64,000 nt of DNA, from positions 124,001 through 188,000 of the forward strand of contig CAZQIZ010000001.1 of assembly GCA_964593585.1 (NCBI GenBank), written 5' to 3'. The translations under genes and the position numbers were made by a program. How positions within the stretch are numbered: position 1 is the stretch's first letter; every line of letters begins with the position of its first letter. The notes beneath the pieces are model-generated. The model saw only the letters and a list, made by a program, of their open reading frames with translations, was not told the DNA's origin and ran no database searches. Positions 8,400-16,677 of this stretch are shown here, piece by piece. Source of the stretch: JACQFV01 sp964593585 (GTDB lineage: Bacteria; Zixibacteria; MSB-5A5; WJJR01).

Positions 8400-9719
8400 A
8401 TGCGCATCCGGATACCGACCGTACTGACCATCGCCCTGATCCTGTTGGCTGCCTCCACCGCGTGGGCCGCGTCGAGTGACGGCCCCGGCGACAGCATCCC
8501 GAGCGTGTTGATTGCGCTGGCGGTCATCATGGTCGGCGCCAAGCTGGGTGGTTCCCTGGCGCAACGATTCGACCAGCCGGCGGTGCTCGGCGAATTGCTC
8601 TTCGGCGTGGTGATCGGCAATCTGGCGCTGGTCGGGCTGGGTTGGTTTGAGCCGCTGTCGCACCTGGCCACCATCCATGTGCTGGCCGAGATCGGAGTCA
8701 TCATCCTGCTGTTCGAGGTGGGACTGGAATCCGATCTCGGACAGATGATGCGCGTCGGCGTCTCGTCGTTCCTGGTGGCGGTGCTCGGCGTGGTGGGTCC
8801 TTTCCTGCTGGGGTGGGGTGTCGGAATCTGGTTTTATCCCGAGGAGTCGGAATACATGCACGCCTTCCTCGGAGCCATCCTGACGGCGACGTCGGTGGGA
8901 ATCACCGCGAGGGTGCTCAAGGACATCAACAAGATCGACACCGACGAGTCGCGCATCATTCTCGGCGCGGCGGTAATCGACGACGTGCTTGGCCTTCTCA
9001 TCCTCGCGGTGGTCTCCGGGATTATCCAGGCGGCGGATGCCGGGCAGACGATGTCCTCGGCAGCGATCCTCTGGTTGATCGCCAAGGCGGTGCTGTTCCT
9101 GACCGGGGCGATTATTGTAGGGCGACTGGTGTACAAGCCGTTGTTCCGGGTGGCCAGCTACCTGCGCGTCCACGGTATGCTGTTGATCACGTCGCTGGCG
9201 GCCTGCTTCGCGACCGCCTACGTGGCCGCCGTTGTGGGCCTTGCGCCGATTGTCGGCGCGTTTGCCGCCGGCCTGGTGCTCGACGAGGTCCACTACCGCG
9301 ATCATCCCAATCTCGGCAAACACACGCTCGAAGAAATGCTGGCGCCTCTGGCGCTTTTCATGGTTCCCATCTTCTTTGTCAAGATGGGGATGGATGTCGA
9401 TCTTTCAACGTTTGGCAAGGCGTCGGTGCTCGGTTTTGCGCTGGTCCTGACCCTGGCGGCAATCATCGGCAAGCAGCTCAGTTCATTCGGGGTGGTCAAC
9501 ACGCCGCAGTCGCGGCCCAACCGCTGGATCGTGGGGCTGGGGATGATCCCGCGCGGCGAGGTCGGGCTGATCTTCGCCGGCATCGGAGCCACTCTCGTTT
9601 ATCAAGGGCACAAAATCGTACTGCCCGAAGTCTATTCGGCCGTGGTGATTATGGTCATCCTCACCACGTTGGTGACACCTCCGGTACTGACTTGGTTCTT
9701 CCGGCGCTACCACCACTGA
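8400..9719 (+). CDS. Cation:proton antiporter, CPA2 (NapA/KefB-type membrane domain)
   Basis: The 439-residue membrane protein has an N-terminal cleavable-looking hydrophobic stretch, then about 12 hydrophobic segments of the Na_H_Exchanger fold (PF00999). Diagnostic features are the ILLFEVGLESDL segment of helix 3, TATSVGITARVLKD in helix 4, and GAAVIDDVLGLLILAVV, in which the adjacent Asp-Asp pair is the ion-binding site of electrogenic CPA2 exchangers. It lacks the RCK/TrkA domain of Kef systems. Being embedded in a signalling operon suggests ion or pH homeostasis as part of a stress response (inference). Confidence 0.9.
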   Translation: MRIRIPTVLTIALILLAASTAWAASSDGPGDSIPSVLIALAVIMVGAKLGGSLAQRFDQPAVLGELLFGVVIGNLALVGLGWFEPLSHLATIHVLAEIGVIILLFEVGLESDLGQMMRVGVSSFLVAVLGVVGPFLLGWGVGIWFYPEESEYMHAFLGAILTATSVGITARVLKDINKIDTDESRIILGAAVIDDVLGLLILAVVSGIIQAADAGQTMSSAAILWLIAKAVLFLTGAIIVGRLVYKPLFRVASYLRVHGMLLITSLAACFATAYVAAVVGLAPIVGAFAAGLVLDEVHYRDHPNLGKHTLEEMLAPLALFMVPIFFVKMGMDVDLSTFGKASVLGFALVLTLAAIIGKQLSSFGVVNTPQSRPNRWIVGLGMIPRGEVGLIFAGIGATLVYQGHKIVLPEVYSAVVIMVILTTLVTPPVLTWFFRRYHH

Positions 9720-9880
9720 AGCGGTTTTCGTGGTTGCGAATCCACAGTATCGATCCCACATAAAGTTACGCGGATTGTCAAAACCTTTGGGTGAAGTGTT
9801 GCCAAAGGCAATCCGGATTGAGTATATCCGGATCGCCGCGCACGGGCAACGGGTCCACGGGGGAGCAAGAATGGACTGAG

Positions 9881-10933
9881 ATGTATGCACAGCCAGTGCC
9901 CGCCACCGCCGCCGTACCTTTAGCGTTCGACCACCTCCTTGCGACATGGCCTTTCATTCATCGCGTGCTGGGCACGATTGATGCCGTTGCCAACACCCGC
10001 GCCACGGTCTTGATCACCGGGGAATCGGGCACCGGCAAGGAGCTGGTGGCGCGGATGATCAACATTCGCGGCAACCGCCGCGCCGGGCCGTTCCGCGCCA
10101 TCAACTGCGCCGCGCTGCCCGAGCATCTCTTCGAAAGCGAGCTGTTTGGCCACGAGAAGGGGGCGTTTACCGGCGCAATCAGGCAGAAGCCTGGACTCTT
10201 CGAACTGGCGCACGGCGGCACGCTGCTGCTCGATGAGATCTCGGAGATGCCGGCGTCTCTCCAGGCCAAGCTCCTGCGGGCGTTGCAGGAGCGGGAAGTC
10301 CAGCGGGTCGGCTCGCTTCTGCCGTCGCCGGTCGATGTGCATGTGATCGCAACGACCAACCGAAATCTGCCGGCGGAGATCGAGTCGGGCCGTTTCCGCA
10401 AGGATCTGTACTATCGGCTCAATGTCGTCCCGATCCATCTGCCGCCGCTGCGCGAACGGCCGGACGACATCCCCTGTTTGGCGCGGCACTTTGCAGAAGA
10501 GGCCTGCCGGCAAACGGGACGGCCGTCGTTGTCGATCAGCCCCGAGGCGATGCGACTACTGCGCCGCTACAGCTGGCCGGGCAACGCCCGCGAACTGGAA
10601 AACGTGATCGCGCGCGCCGTTATCGTCAGCGACGACGACGTGGTCACCGTCGATGACCTGCCGCCCGAACTGGTCAGCGGCGAGGCGCCATATCCGACAC
10701 CGCCGGTGCGCTCAGGGCGCACCATCGAGGAGGTGGTGCGCGAGTTGATCCTGGCGACCCTGGATGCCGAGGGCAACAACCAGACACGCACCGCCCACCG
10801 TCTGGGGATCTCAACCCGCACCCTGCGCAACAAGCTGTACGAGTATGGGGTCAAGGTGCACCATGACAGCACGTGCGTGGGCAAGGGGGATGATTCCCCC
10901 ATCGAGGCCGAGGTCGATCCCCAGGCCGCCTGA
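9881..10933 (+). CDS. Sigma-54 activator without receiver domain
   Basis: The 350-residue protein starts directly with a short linker and then the AAA+ domain (GESGTGKE at residues of about 46-53, GHEKGAFTGA loop, arginine finger region) and ends in a Fis-type helix-turn-helix (NNQTRTAHRLGISTRTLRNK). There is no receiver or GAF domain, as in PspF-like activators, which are controlled by a binding partner instead of phosphorylation. It is strikingly similar, domain for domain, to the NtrC-type regulator at 6572, implying duplication and loss of the receiver. The frame is open upstream to 9791, but the ATG at 9881 is the most plausible start. Confidence 0.88.
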   Translation: MYAQPVPATAAVPLAFDHLLATWPFIHRVLGTIDAVANTRATVLITGESGTGKELVARMINIRGNRRAGPFRAINCAALPEHLFESELFGHEKGAFTGAIRQKPGLFELAHGGTLLLDEISEMPASLQAKLLRALQEREVQRVGSLLPSPVDVHVIATTNRNLPAEIESGRFRKDLYYRLNVVPIHLPPLRERPDDIPCLARHFAEEACRQTGRPSLSISPEAMRLLRRYSWPGNARELENVIARAVIVSDDDVVTVDDLPPELVSGEAPYPTPPVRSGRTIEEVVRELILATLDAEGNNQTRTAHRLGISTRTLRNKLYEYGVKVHHDSTCVGKGDDSPIEAEVDPQAA

Positions 10934-11268
10934 GCGGCCGCGGTCGGGTGTGGGATCGGGCCCATCGATCGTCGGGCCGAGGATCGCCGGCTGTCCGGAA
11001 AGCGACGGGGCGATCCGGCTGTGCGATTCTTTGACATTCCGGTATAAGCAGATGGCAAAAACCCGGTATCGGCGGGCCACGAAATACTTGACGGACTGTA
11101 TATTGGTCAAGTGCGCGGCCCGGCGGGTCCGATAGATTCTCCGGGTGGCAAAAGTCGGGTGGCGCGCGCTTGCAAGATCAAATAGGTCTTGCTTGCAGGG
11201 CGGTTTGCCGTATCAGTAACACAGCGCCGGGGGATCACGGGACGGCGCCAACAGGACGGGACAAGCTT
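10934..11268 (+). promoter_or_regulatory. Gene-free leader upstream of the heme operon with an inverted repeat and a hairpin
   Basis: No coding region is supported in these 335 bases. A dyad CTTGAC (11087-11092) / GTCAAG (11106-11111) with a 13-base spacer is a possible operator. A stem-loop at 11170-11190, GCAAGATC with GGTCTTGC around an aaata loop, lies about 80 bases before the hemA start. A near copy of that stem-loop precedes rimP at 56529-56550. No convincing sigma-70 promoter was found. That the region regulates the heme genes is inference from position. Confidence 0.35.
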
Positions 11269-12633
11269 ATGATGTCGTTCGGTGTGATCGGAGTCGGTGT
11301 CAAGGGCGGTAACCTGCCGTTGCTGGAGGCGCTGGTGGTCCCGGAAGCGGATCGCGCCCGGCGACTGCAGGACCTGAAGTCCTTTTGCAATTTCGCCGAG
11401 CTGGTGCCGGTGTACACCTGCAATCGCTCGGAGTTCTATTATGTGACCGCCGACCGCCCCGCCGGCTTGGAATTCCGCAACCGCCTGCTCGACTTCTTCT
11501 TGCACGACAAGCACATCCACTTCGAACCATCGGATATTTCGTCACAGGTGGCCTTCCGCGCCTTGCGTCATCTGTATCGTGTCACCGCCTCGCTGGACTC
11601 GATGATGGTGGGTGAGGCGCAGATTCTGGGACAGATGAAGACGGCGCTGACACAGGCCCAGGAAATGGGTCTGGCCGGGCCGCGCATGGCCAACATCTTC
11701 TCCGATGCCTTCCGCGTCGCCAAAAAGGTCCGTCGCGAGACCCCGCTGGGCAAATCCTCGGTCTCGATGGTCAATTTGCTGCTGGAGTCCATCGACCAGC
11801 ACCTGCAGGGAAAGACCCGTCCGGCGATCGCGCTGGTGGGTGTCGGTCCGATGAGCGTGAAACTGGCCGGGCACCTGCGCGAGCGCGGCTTCGCCGACCT
11901 GCTCTTTGTCAATCGCACCGAGTCCAAGGCGATCGAACTGGCCGCGCAATTCGGCGGGCAGGCGAAGTCGCTGGCGGCCTTCTTCGCCGAGGCGGGCACC
12001 GTGGATGTGATCTTCACCTCCACCGGGTCCCCCGAGCCGATCTTCACGCCGCGCAGCATGGCCAACATCGTGCCGGCCACCGGCGGCCTGCTGATGATCG
12101 ATCTGGCGGTCCCGCGCGATGTCGATGCCGCGGTCGCCGAGATGAAGCATGTCACCGTGCGCGACATCGGCCACTTCCGCACTCAGGCCGAACGGAACCG
12201 CCGCGAGCGTTTCCGCGCCGTCGACGCCGCCGAGCGCATCATCGATCAGGCGATCGGACGCGCGCACATGGTCAATGCCCAGCGCGCCTTGCAGCCGGTC
12301 ATGGCCTCGGCGCTCAACGAGGGCATGGCCTACGCCGAAGCGCAGATGCGCCGCCTCTTCGAATCGCGTCTGGCTCACCTGACCGCCACCGACCGCGAGA
12401 CCATCGCCCACTTTGTCCGCCAACTCGTCCAGTACAGCAACCATCTGCCGATGGAAGCGCTGGCGCACCACACCGACACCGCCCGCGAGGATTGCGCGCT
12501 TCTGGCCGGTTACGAGTGCGTGGAAGAGCACCCCGAAGGCGCACAGCCGGAGCATCCGGCGGCCGCGCGCTGCGCCATGCGCGAAAGCGGCGTCTGCCTC
12601 GGCAAGATTGGCAACGATCTGGACGCCCTATGA
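11269..12633 (+). CDS. hemA: Glutamyl-tRNA reductase
   Basis: This is the first committed enzyme of C5-pathway tetrapyrrole synthesis, reducing glutamyl-tRNA to glutamate-1-semialdehyde. The catalytic Cys51 sits in VYTCNRSEFYYV, followed by the family block VTASLDSMMVGEAQILGQMK and an NADPH-binding Rossmann segment (IALVGVGPMSVKLAGHL). Of the 454 residues, the N-terminus is unusual: the usual GxNHxxAP motif is replaced by GVGVKGGNLPLLEAL. The C-terminus carries a cysteine-rich tail with four Cys. Two adjacent ATGs at 11269 and 11272 are possible starts. It overlaps the hemCD start by four bases (ATGA), so translation is coupled. Confidence 0.93.
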   Translation: MMSFGVIGVGVKGGNLPLLEALVVPEADRARRLQDLKSFCNFAELVPVYTCNRSEFYYVTADRPAGLEFRNRLLDFFLHDKHIHFEPSDISSQVAFRALRHLYRVTASLDSMMVGEAQILGQMKTALTQAQEMGLAGPRMANIFSDAFRVAKKVRRETPLGKSSVSMVNLLLESIDQHLQGKTRPAIALVGVGPMSVKLAGHLRERGFADLLFVNRTESKAIELAAQFGGQAKSLAAFFAEAGTVDVIFTSTGSPEPIFTPRSMANIVPATGGLLMIDLAVPRDVDAAVAEMKHVTVRDIGHFRTQAERNRRERFRAVDAAERIIDQAIGRAHMVNAQRALQPVMASALNEGMAYAEAQMRRLFESRLAHLTATDRETIAHFVRQLVQYSNHLPMEALAHHTDTAREDCALLAGYECVEEHPEGAQPEHPAAARCAMRESGVCLGKIGNDLDAL

Positions 12634-14267
12634 AAATTGGCACACGCGGCAGTGACTTAGCTCTCTGGCAGGCCCGCCATGTGCGGGCCTTGTTGCAACA
12701 GGCCGCCGGGGTCGACGCCGATTTGGTCATCATCAAGACCGCCGGCGACAAGGACCTCGACACGCCGTTCGTCGGCATGACCGGCAAGGGATTCTTCACC
12801 AAGGAAATTGAAGACGCGCTCCTGGCCGGGCAGATAGACCTGGCGGTGCATTCACTGAAAGACCTGCAGACGGTCATGCCCGACGGTCTGATGCTGGGCG
12901 CGGTGCCGGAACGGGCCGACCGTCGCGATATCCTGCTTATCCGCCGCGAGGCCTTTGACGCCGGCATGCCGCTGCGGCTGCGCCATGGCGCCAAAGTCGG
13001 CACTTCCTCGGCGCGCCGTGTCGCGCAGCTGCGCTTTCTGCGTCCCGACCTGGTGCTGGAGCCATTGCGCGGCAATGTTCCGACCCGTGTGCGCAAGTTG
13101 AGCGAAGGGCGCTACGATGCCATTCTCGCCGCGTCGGCCGGGCTGGACCGTCTGGAACTGCCGCTCGATGAGTTCCATGTTTACCGTCTTTCCGAATCGT
13201 TGCTGGTGCCCGCGCCGGCGCAAGGGGCGCTGGGCCTGCAACTGCGGCAGGATGACCGCGAGACGCGCGCCATCGTATCCCGCCTCGATTCACCCGACCT
13301 CCGTCAGATTGTCTATCTCGAGCGGGAAGTGCTGCGTCGCTTGGAAGGCGGTTGCCAACTGGCGTTGGGCACTGCGGCCGAGAAGACCGGAGAGGGATAC
13401 CGCCTGGCGACATTTCTCGGCGATGAACAGGGCGGATTGCCGCGCCGGGTGATTGTTTGCGGACGCGATCCGGAGACCATCATTCTCTCGGCGGTCGCCT
13501 ACCTGAAACGCGAGGCGCAACGCGACCTGGACGGCCACGGATCGGTCTGGATCACGCGCGAGCCCGAACGCGCGCAGGCCTTCATTCAGGCGGTCGCCTC
13601 GCCGCGCCTGGAGGCGGTGCCCGTGCCGGTGTTTGTCACCGTGGAAGCCGGCGACCGCGATCATCAGCGGCGTTGTCTGGCCGATCTCGCTGCCTACGAT
13701 TGGGTCATCTTCACCAGCCAGGTCACGGTGCGTGAATTCAAACGGCTCCTGCAGGAGCATCGCGCCGCGTTTTCGCCGACAACCCGTCTGGCGGCCGTGG
13801 GGAAGAAGACCGCGCAGGCGATGCGGGAGGCCGGTTGGGCGCCGCATTTCGTCGGCGATGTCGCTGACGCGGTCTCGCTGGCCGAGCAGTTCGCGGCTGA
13901 ATTCAAGGGCGCGATCGGACGTGTCCTTTTTCCCTGCGGCGCCGCGGCTGGCGAGGATCTCGAGACCGGCCTGGCCGCCGAGGCGGGCGCTTTCGAACGG
14001 TTGGTCTGCTATGATATGGTGAAGCACCCGCAGTTGGCCGGGTGTACCCGCAGTCTCAAGGATCCGGCGGCGGTGGTCTTCACCAGCCCGCAGGCGGCGC
14101 GCTTTTTGTTGTCGGAACGGTCGCTGCCGGCTCAAGCTCTGCCGGTTGCCATTGGACCGGCGACCAGCGAAGCGTTACTTTCGCTGGGCTGTCCCCTGGT
14201 GTTTGAGGCGTTTGATCGCTCATTGGAAGGAACTGCCGAGGTGATTCATGGACTATTCGCCCTTTAG
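12630..14267 (+). CDS. hemCD: Fused porphobilinogen deaminase / uroporphyrinogen-III synthase
   Basis: One uninterrupted frame of 545 residues encodes both enzymes. Residues 1 to about 305 are HemC: KIGTRGSDLALWQA at the start, HSLKDLQT, GTSSARRVAQL, and Cys242 in LEGGCQLALG, which carries the dipyrromethane cofactor. Residues of about 306-545 are HemD (VWITREPERAQAFIQ, VIFTSQVTVREF, VVFTSPQAARF). HemC makes the linear tetrapyrrole hydroxymethylbilane and HemD closes and inverts ring D, so the fusion would pass on an unstable intermediate. The start ATG overlaps the hemA stop, and the 3' end overlaps hemB by 20 bases. HemC and HemD are separate proteins in most bacteria. Confidence 0.93.
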   Translation: MKIGTRGSDLALWQARHVRALLQQAAGVDADLVIIKTAGDKDLDTPFVGMTGKGFFTKEIEDALLAGQIDLAVHSLKDLQTVMPDGLMLGAVPERADRRDILLIRREAFDAGMPLRLRHGAKVGTSSARRVAQLRFLRPDLVLEPLRGNVPTRVRKLSEGRYDAILAASAGLDRLELPLDEFHVYRLSESLLVPAPAQGALGLQLRQDDRETRAIVSRLDSPDLRQIVYLEREVLRRLEGGCQLALGTAAEKTGEGYRLATFLGDEQGGLPRRVIVCGRDPETIILSAVAYLKREAQRDLDGHGSVWITREPERAQAFIQAVASPRLEAVPVPVFVTVEAGDRDHQRRCLADLAAYDWVIFTSQVTVREFKRLLQEHRAAFSPTTRLAAVGKKTAQAMREAGWAPHFVGDVADAVSLAEQFAAEFKGAIGRVLFPCGAAAGEDLETGLAAEAGAFERLVCYDMVKHPQLAGCTRSLKDPAAVVFTSPQAARFLLSERSLPAQALPVAIGPATSEALLSLGCPLVFEAFDRSLEGTAEVIHGLFAL

Positions 14268-15228
14268 AAGGCCGCGCCGTTTGCGCCGCAATCTGACGAT
14301 TCGCGACATGGTTGCCGAGACCCGTCTGTCGACCGATGGCATGATTCAGCCGTATTTCGTCGGTGAGGATGCCATCGGCAAGACCGAAATCGGCAGCATG
14401 CCGGGGATCTACCGTGAGAACGTCGACCACCTGGTCAAGTCGATTGGCGCCGATCTCAAGGTTGGGATCAAGCGCATCATGCTCTTTGGCGTAACGCACC
14501 TCAAGGGCGCCGGAGCCGAATCGGCCTTCGCCGATTCCAATCCCGTGGTCAGAGCGGTCGAACGGCTCCGCAAGGAGTTCGGTCACGACCTGTTCGTATC
14601 GGCCGATGTCTGCCTGTGCGCTTACACCGATTCGGGGCATTGCGGCATCCTGCACGGCGATGTGATCGACAACGACCGTTCGCTGCCGGTCCTGGCGCAG
14701 ATGGCGTTGCGTCTGGCGCAGGCCGGGGTCGATTGGGTCGCGCCATCGGACATGATGGATGGCCGTGTCGGCGCGATCCGTCACACCCTCGACCGCGCCG
14801 GCTACACCAACACCGGCATCCTCGCCTACACCGCCAAGTATGCCTCGTCATACTATGGCCCCTTCCGCGAAGCGGCCGACTCGGCCCCGCAGAAGGGAGA
14901 CCGCAAATCGTATCAGATGGATTGGCGCAACCGCCGCGAGGCGCGGATAGAGGCGCAACTGGATCTGGAGGAAGGCGCCGACGTGATCATGGTCAAGCCG
15001 GCGCTGGCCTATCTTGACGTGATCCATGATCTGGCGCAGTCGGTGGATGTGCCGATCGCGGCCTACAACGTTTCCGGCGAATACACGATGGTGAAACTGG
15101 CGGTGCGCGATGGCCTGGCGCAGGAGCGCGACTTGGTCCTCGAAAACCTGACCGCGATCACCCGCGCCGGCGCGTCGATCATCCTGACCTACCATTTGCG
15201 GGATATCCTGAAGGGGAAGTGGGTGTAG
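14248..15228 (+). CDS. hemB: Porphobilinogen synthase (delta-aminolevulinic acid dehydratase)
   Basis: The enzyme condenses two 5-aminolevulinate molecules. The 326-residue protein has both Schiff-base lysines, Lys197 in YTAKYASSYYGPFRE and Lys250 in VIMVKPALAYLD, and the metal-site cysteines in VCLCAYTDSGHCG, indicating the zinc-dependent type. Length is typical of the family. Its start lies 20 bases inside the 3' end of the hemCD fusion in another frame, so the two are translationally coupled. It is followed by a repeat hairpin pair and then hemL. Confidence 0.96.
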   Translation: MDYSPFRRPRRLRRNLTIRDMVAETRLSTDGMIQPYFVGEDAIGKTEIGSMPGIYRENVDHLVKSIGADLKVGIKRIMLFGVTHLKGAGAESAFADSNPVVRAVERLRKEFGHDLFVSADVCLCAYTDSGHCGILHGDVIDNDRSLPVLAQMALRLAQAGVDWVAPSDMMDGRVGAIRHTLDRAGYTNTGILAYTAKYASSYYGPFREAADSAPQKGDRKSYQMDWRNRREARIEAQLDLEEGADVIMVKPALAYLDVIHDLAQSVDVPIAAYNVSGEYTMVKLAVRDGLAQERDLVLENLTAITRAGASIILTYHLRDILKGKWV

Positions 15229-15267
15229 GGCGGGCTGTGCCCGACGGCTCTCAATAGTCATTGATCA

Positions 15268-15318
15268 AGTGGCGCCGGCTCTCAGCCGGCGCGGCACAGG
15301 CCGAAAGCCTGTGCCACT
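15268..15318. repeat. Paired palindromic intergenic repeat between hemB and hemL
   Basis: Two adjacent perfect hairpins occur here: GCGCCGGCT / AGCCGGCGC with loop ctc (15272-15292) and GGCACAGGC / GCCTGTGCC with loop cgaaa (15293-15315). The absence of a T-run argues against a simple terminator. The layout resembles REP-type repeats; it would structure the hemB-hemL mRNA junction. No second copy was found in the window. Confidence 0.6.
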
Positions 15319-15347
15319 GTCTGCGCGGCTTACACACAATTATCGCT

Positions 15348-16664
15348 ATGACAACGACCGATACTCCCACTTCCGCCCCCGTCGCCAACTCGGCGGCGTT
15401 GAAGGCGCGCGCCGACCGTGTCATTCCCGGCGGCGTGAACTCGCCGGTGCGCGCCTTTGGCGCGGTGGGCGGCACACCGCGCTTCATTGCTTCGGCGCAG
15501 GGATGCCACATCACCGACGCCGACGGTTACTCCTACATCGACTTTTGCATGTCGTGGGGGCCGCTCATTCTCGGGCATGCCCACCCGAAGGTGCTTGAGG
15601 CCATCGAACGCGCCGCCGCCAAGGGCACCTCCTATGGCGCGCCGACCGAGGAAGAGGTCCTGCTGGCCGAAAAAGTGGTTGAGTGGGTCAAGCCGGTCGA
15701 GATGGTGCGCTTTGTCTCCTCCGGAACCGAGGCGGTGATGTCGGCGATCCGGGTGGCGCGCGGGTTTACCGGACGCGACCTGATTGTGAAGTTTGCCGGT
15801 TGCTACCATGGGCATGCCGACTACCTGCTGGTCCAGGGCGGCTCGGGTCTGGTAACCTTCGGCACACCGTCATCCGCGGGAGTCCCGAAGGCCTTTGCCG
15901 ATTGCACACTGGTTGCGACATACAACGATCTCAACTCTGTCGAAGCGATCTTCAGTCAGCATGGCGACCGGATCGCCGCGATTATTGTAGAGCCGGTGGC
16001 GGCCAACAATGGTCTGGTGCTGCCGCAGCCCGGCTTCCTGCCGGGGGTGGTGGAGATCGCGCATCGTCATGGCGCGCTGCTGATTTCCGACGAAGTCATA
16101 ACGGGCTTCCGTCTGTCGGCATCCGGCGCCGCCGGGTATTATGGCTACACACCCGACTTGATGACCTTCGGCAAGATCATCGGCGGTGGATTGCCGGTTG
16201 GCGCCTTTGGCGGGCGCAGGGAGATCATGCAGAAACTCGCGCCGCTGGGGCCGGTGTATCAGGCGGGGACTCTTTCCGGCAACCCGGTGGCGATGGCCGC
16301 CGGCCTGGCCACCCTCGAGATCATCGAGCATGAGAATGTCTATGCCCGTCTCGAGCACAAGGCCGAACAGTTCGAAACCGCTCTGCGTCATCGTCTTGAC
16401 CTGGCCCAATACGATGCCGGGATGACACGGGTCGGATCCATCTTCTGGCTCTGGTTCGGCGGCGGCAAGGCGCCGGAGAATCCGTCGCAGATTCATCCCG
16501 GCGCGGCCGAGCGGTACAAGCAGATTTTCCATCATGCCCTGGCGCATGGGGTCTACCTGGCGCCGTCGGCCTATGAGGTCGGATTCATTGCCACGGCGCA
16601 TGACGCCGAGTCGCTGCGGACCGCGGTCGACGTGATTGCGGAGGGGATTGTCAAATCGAAATAG
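15348..16664 (+). CDS. hemL: Glutamate-1-semialdehyde 2,1-aminomutase
   Basis: This PLP enzyme moves the amino group of glutamate-1-semialdehyde to give 5-aminolevulinate, the step after HemA. The 438-residue protein begins the family pattern with ADRVIPGGVNSPVRAF and has the PLP lysine Lys276 in TFGKIIGGGLPVGAFGG, preceded by the ISDEVITGFR block that binds the cofactor ring. Although the frame is open back to 15261 through the repeat hairpins, the ATG at 15348 gives the expected length. It is followed after 13 bases by hemE. Confidence 0.95.
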   Translation: MTTTDTPTSAPVANSAALKARADRVIPGGVNSPVRAFGAVGGTPRFIASAQGCHITDADGYSYIDFCMSWGPLILGHAHPKVLEAIERAAAKGTSYGAPTEEEVLLAEKVVEWVKPVEMVRFVSSGTEAVMSAIRVARGFTGRDLIVKFAGCYHGHADYLLVQGGSGLVTFGTPSSAGVPKAFADCTLVATYNDLNSVEAIFSQHGDRIAAIIVEPVAANNGLVLPQPGFLPGVVEIAHRHGALLISDEVITGFRLSASGAAGYYGYTPDLMTFGKIIGGGLPVGAFGGRREIMQKLAPLGPVYQAGTLSGNPVAMAAGLATLEIIEHENVYARLEHKAEQFETALRHRLDLAQYDAGMTRVGSIFWLWFGGGKAPENPSQIHPGAAERYKQIFHHALAHGVYLAPSAYEVGFIATAHDAESLRTAVDVIAEGIVKSK

Positions 16665-16677
16665 GACCTATTCATCT

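Noticed and set aside
11161..11190. tRNA-like structure considered in the hemA leader
   Set aside because: Only one short stem-loop, no cloverleaf, no TTCGA-type T-loop.
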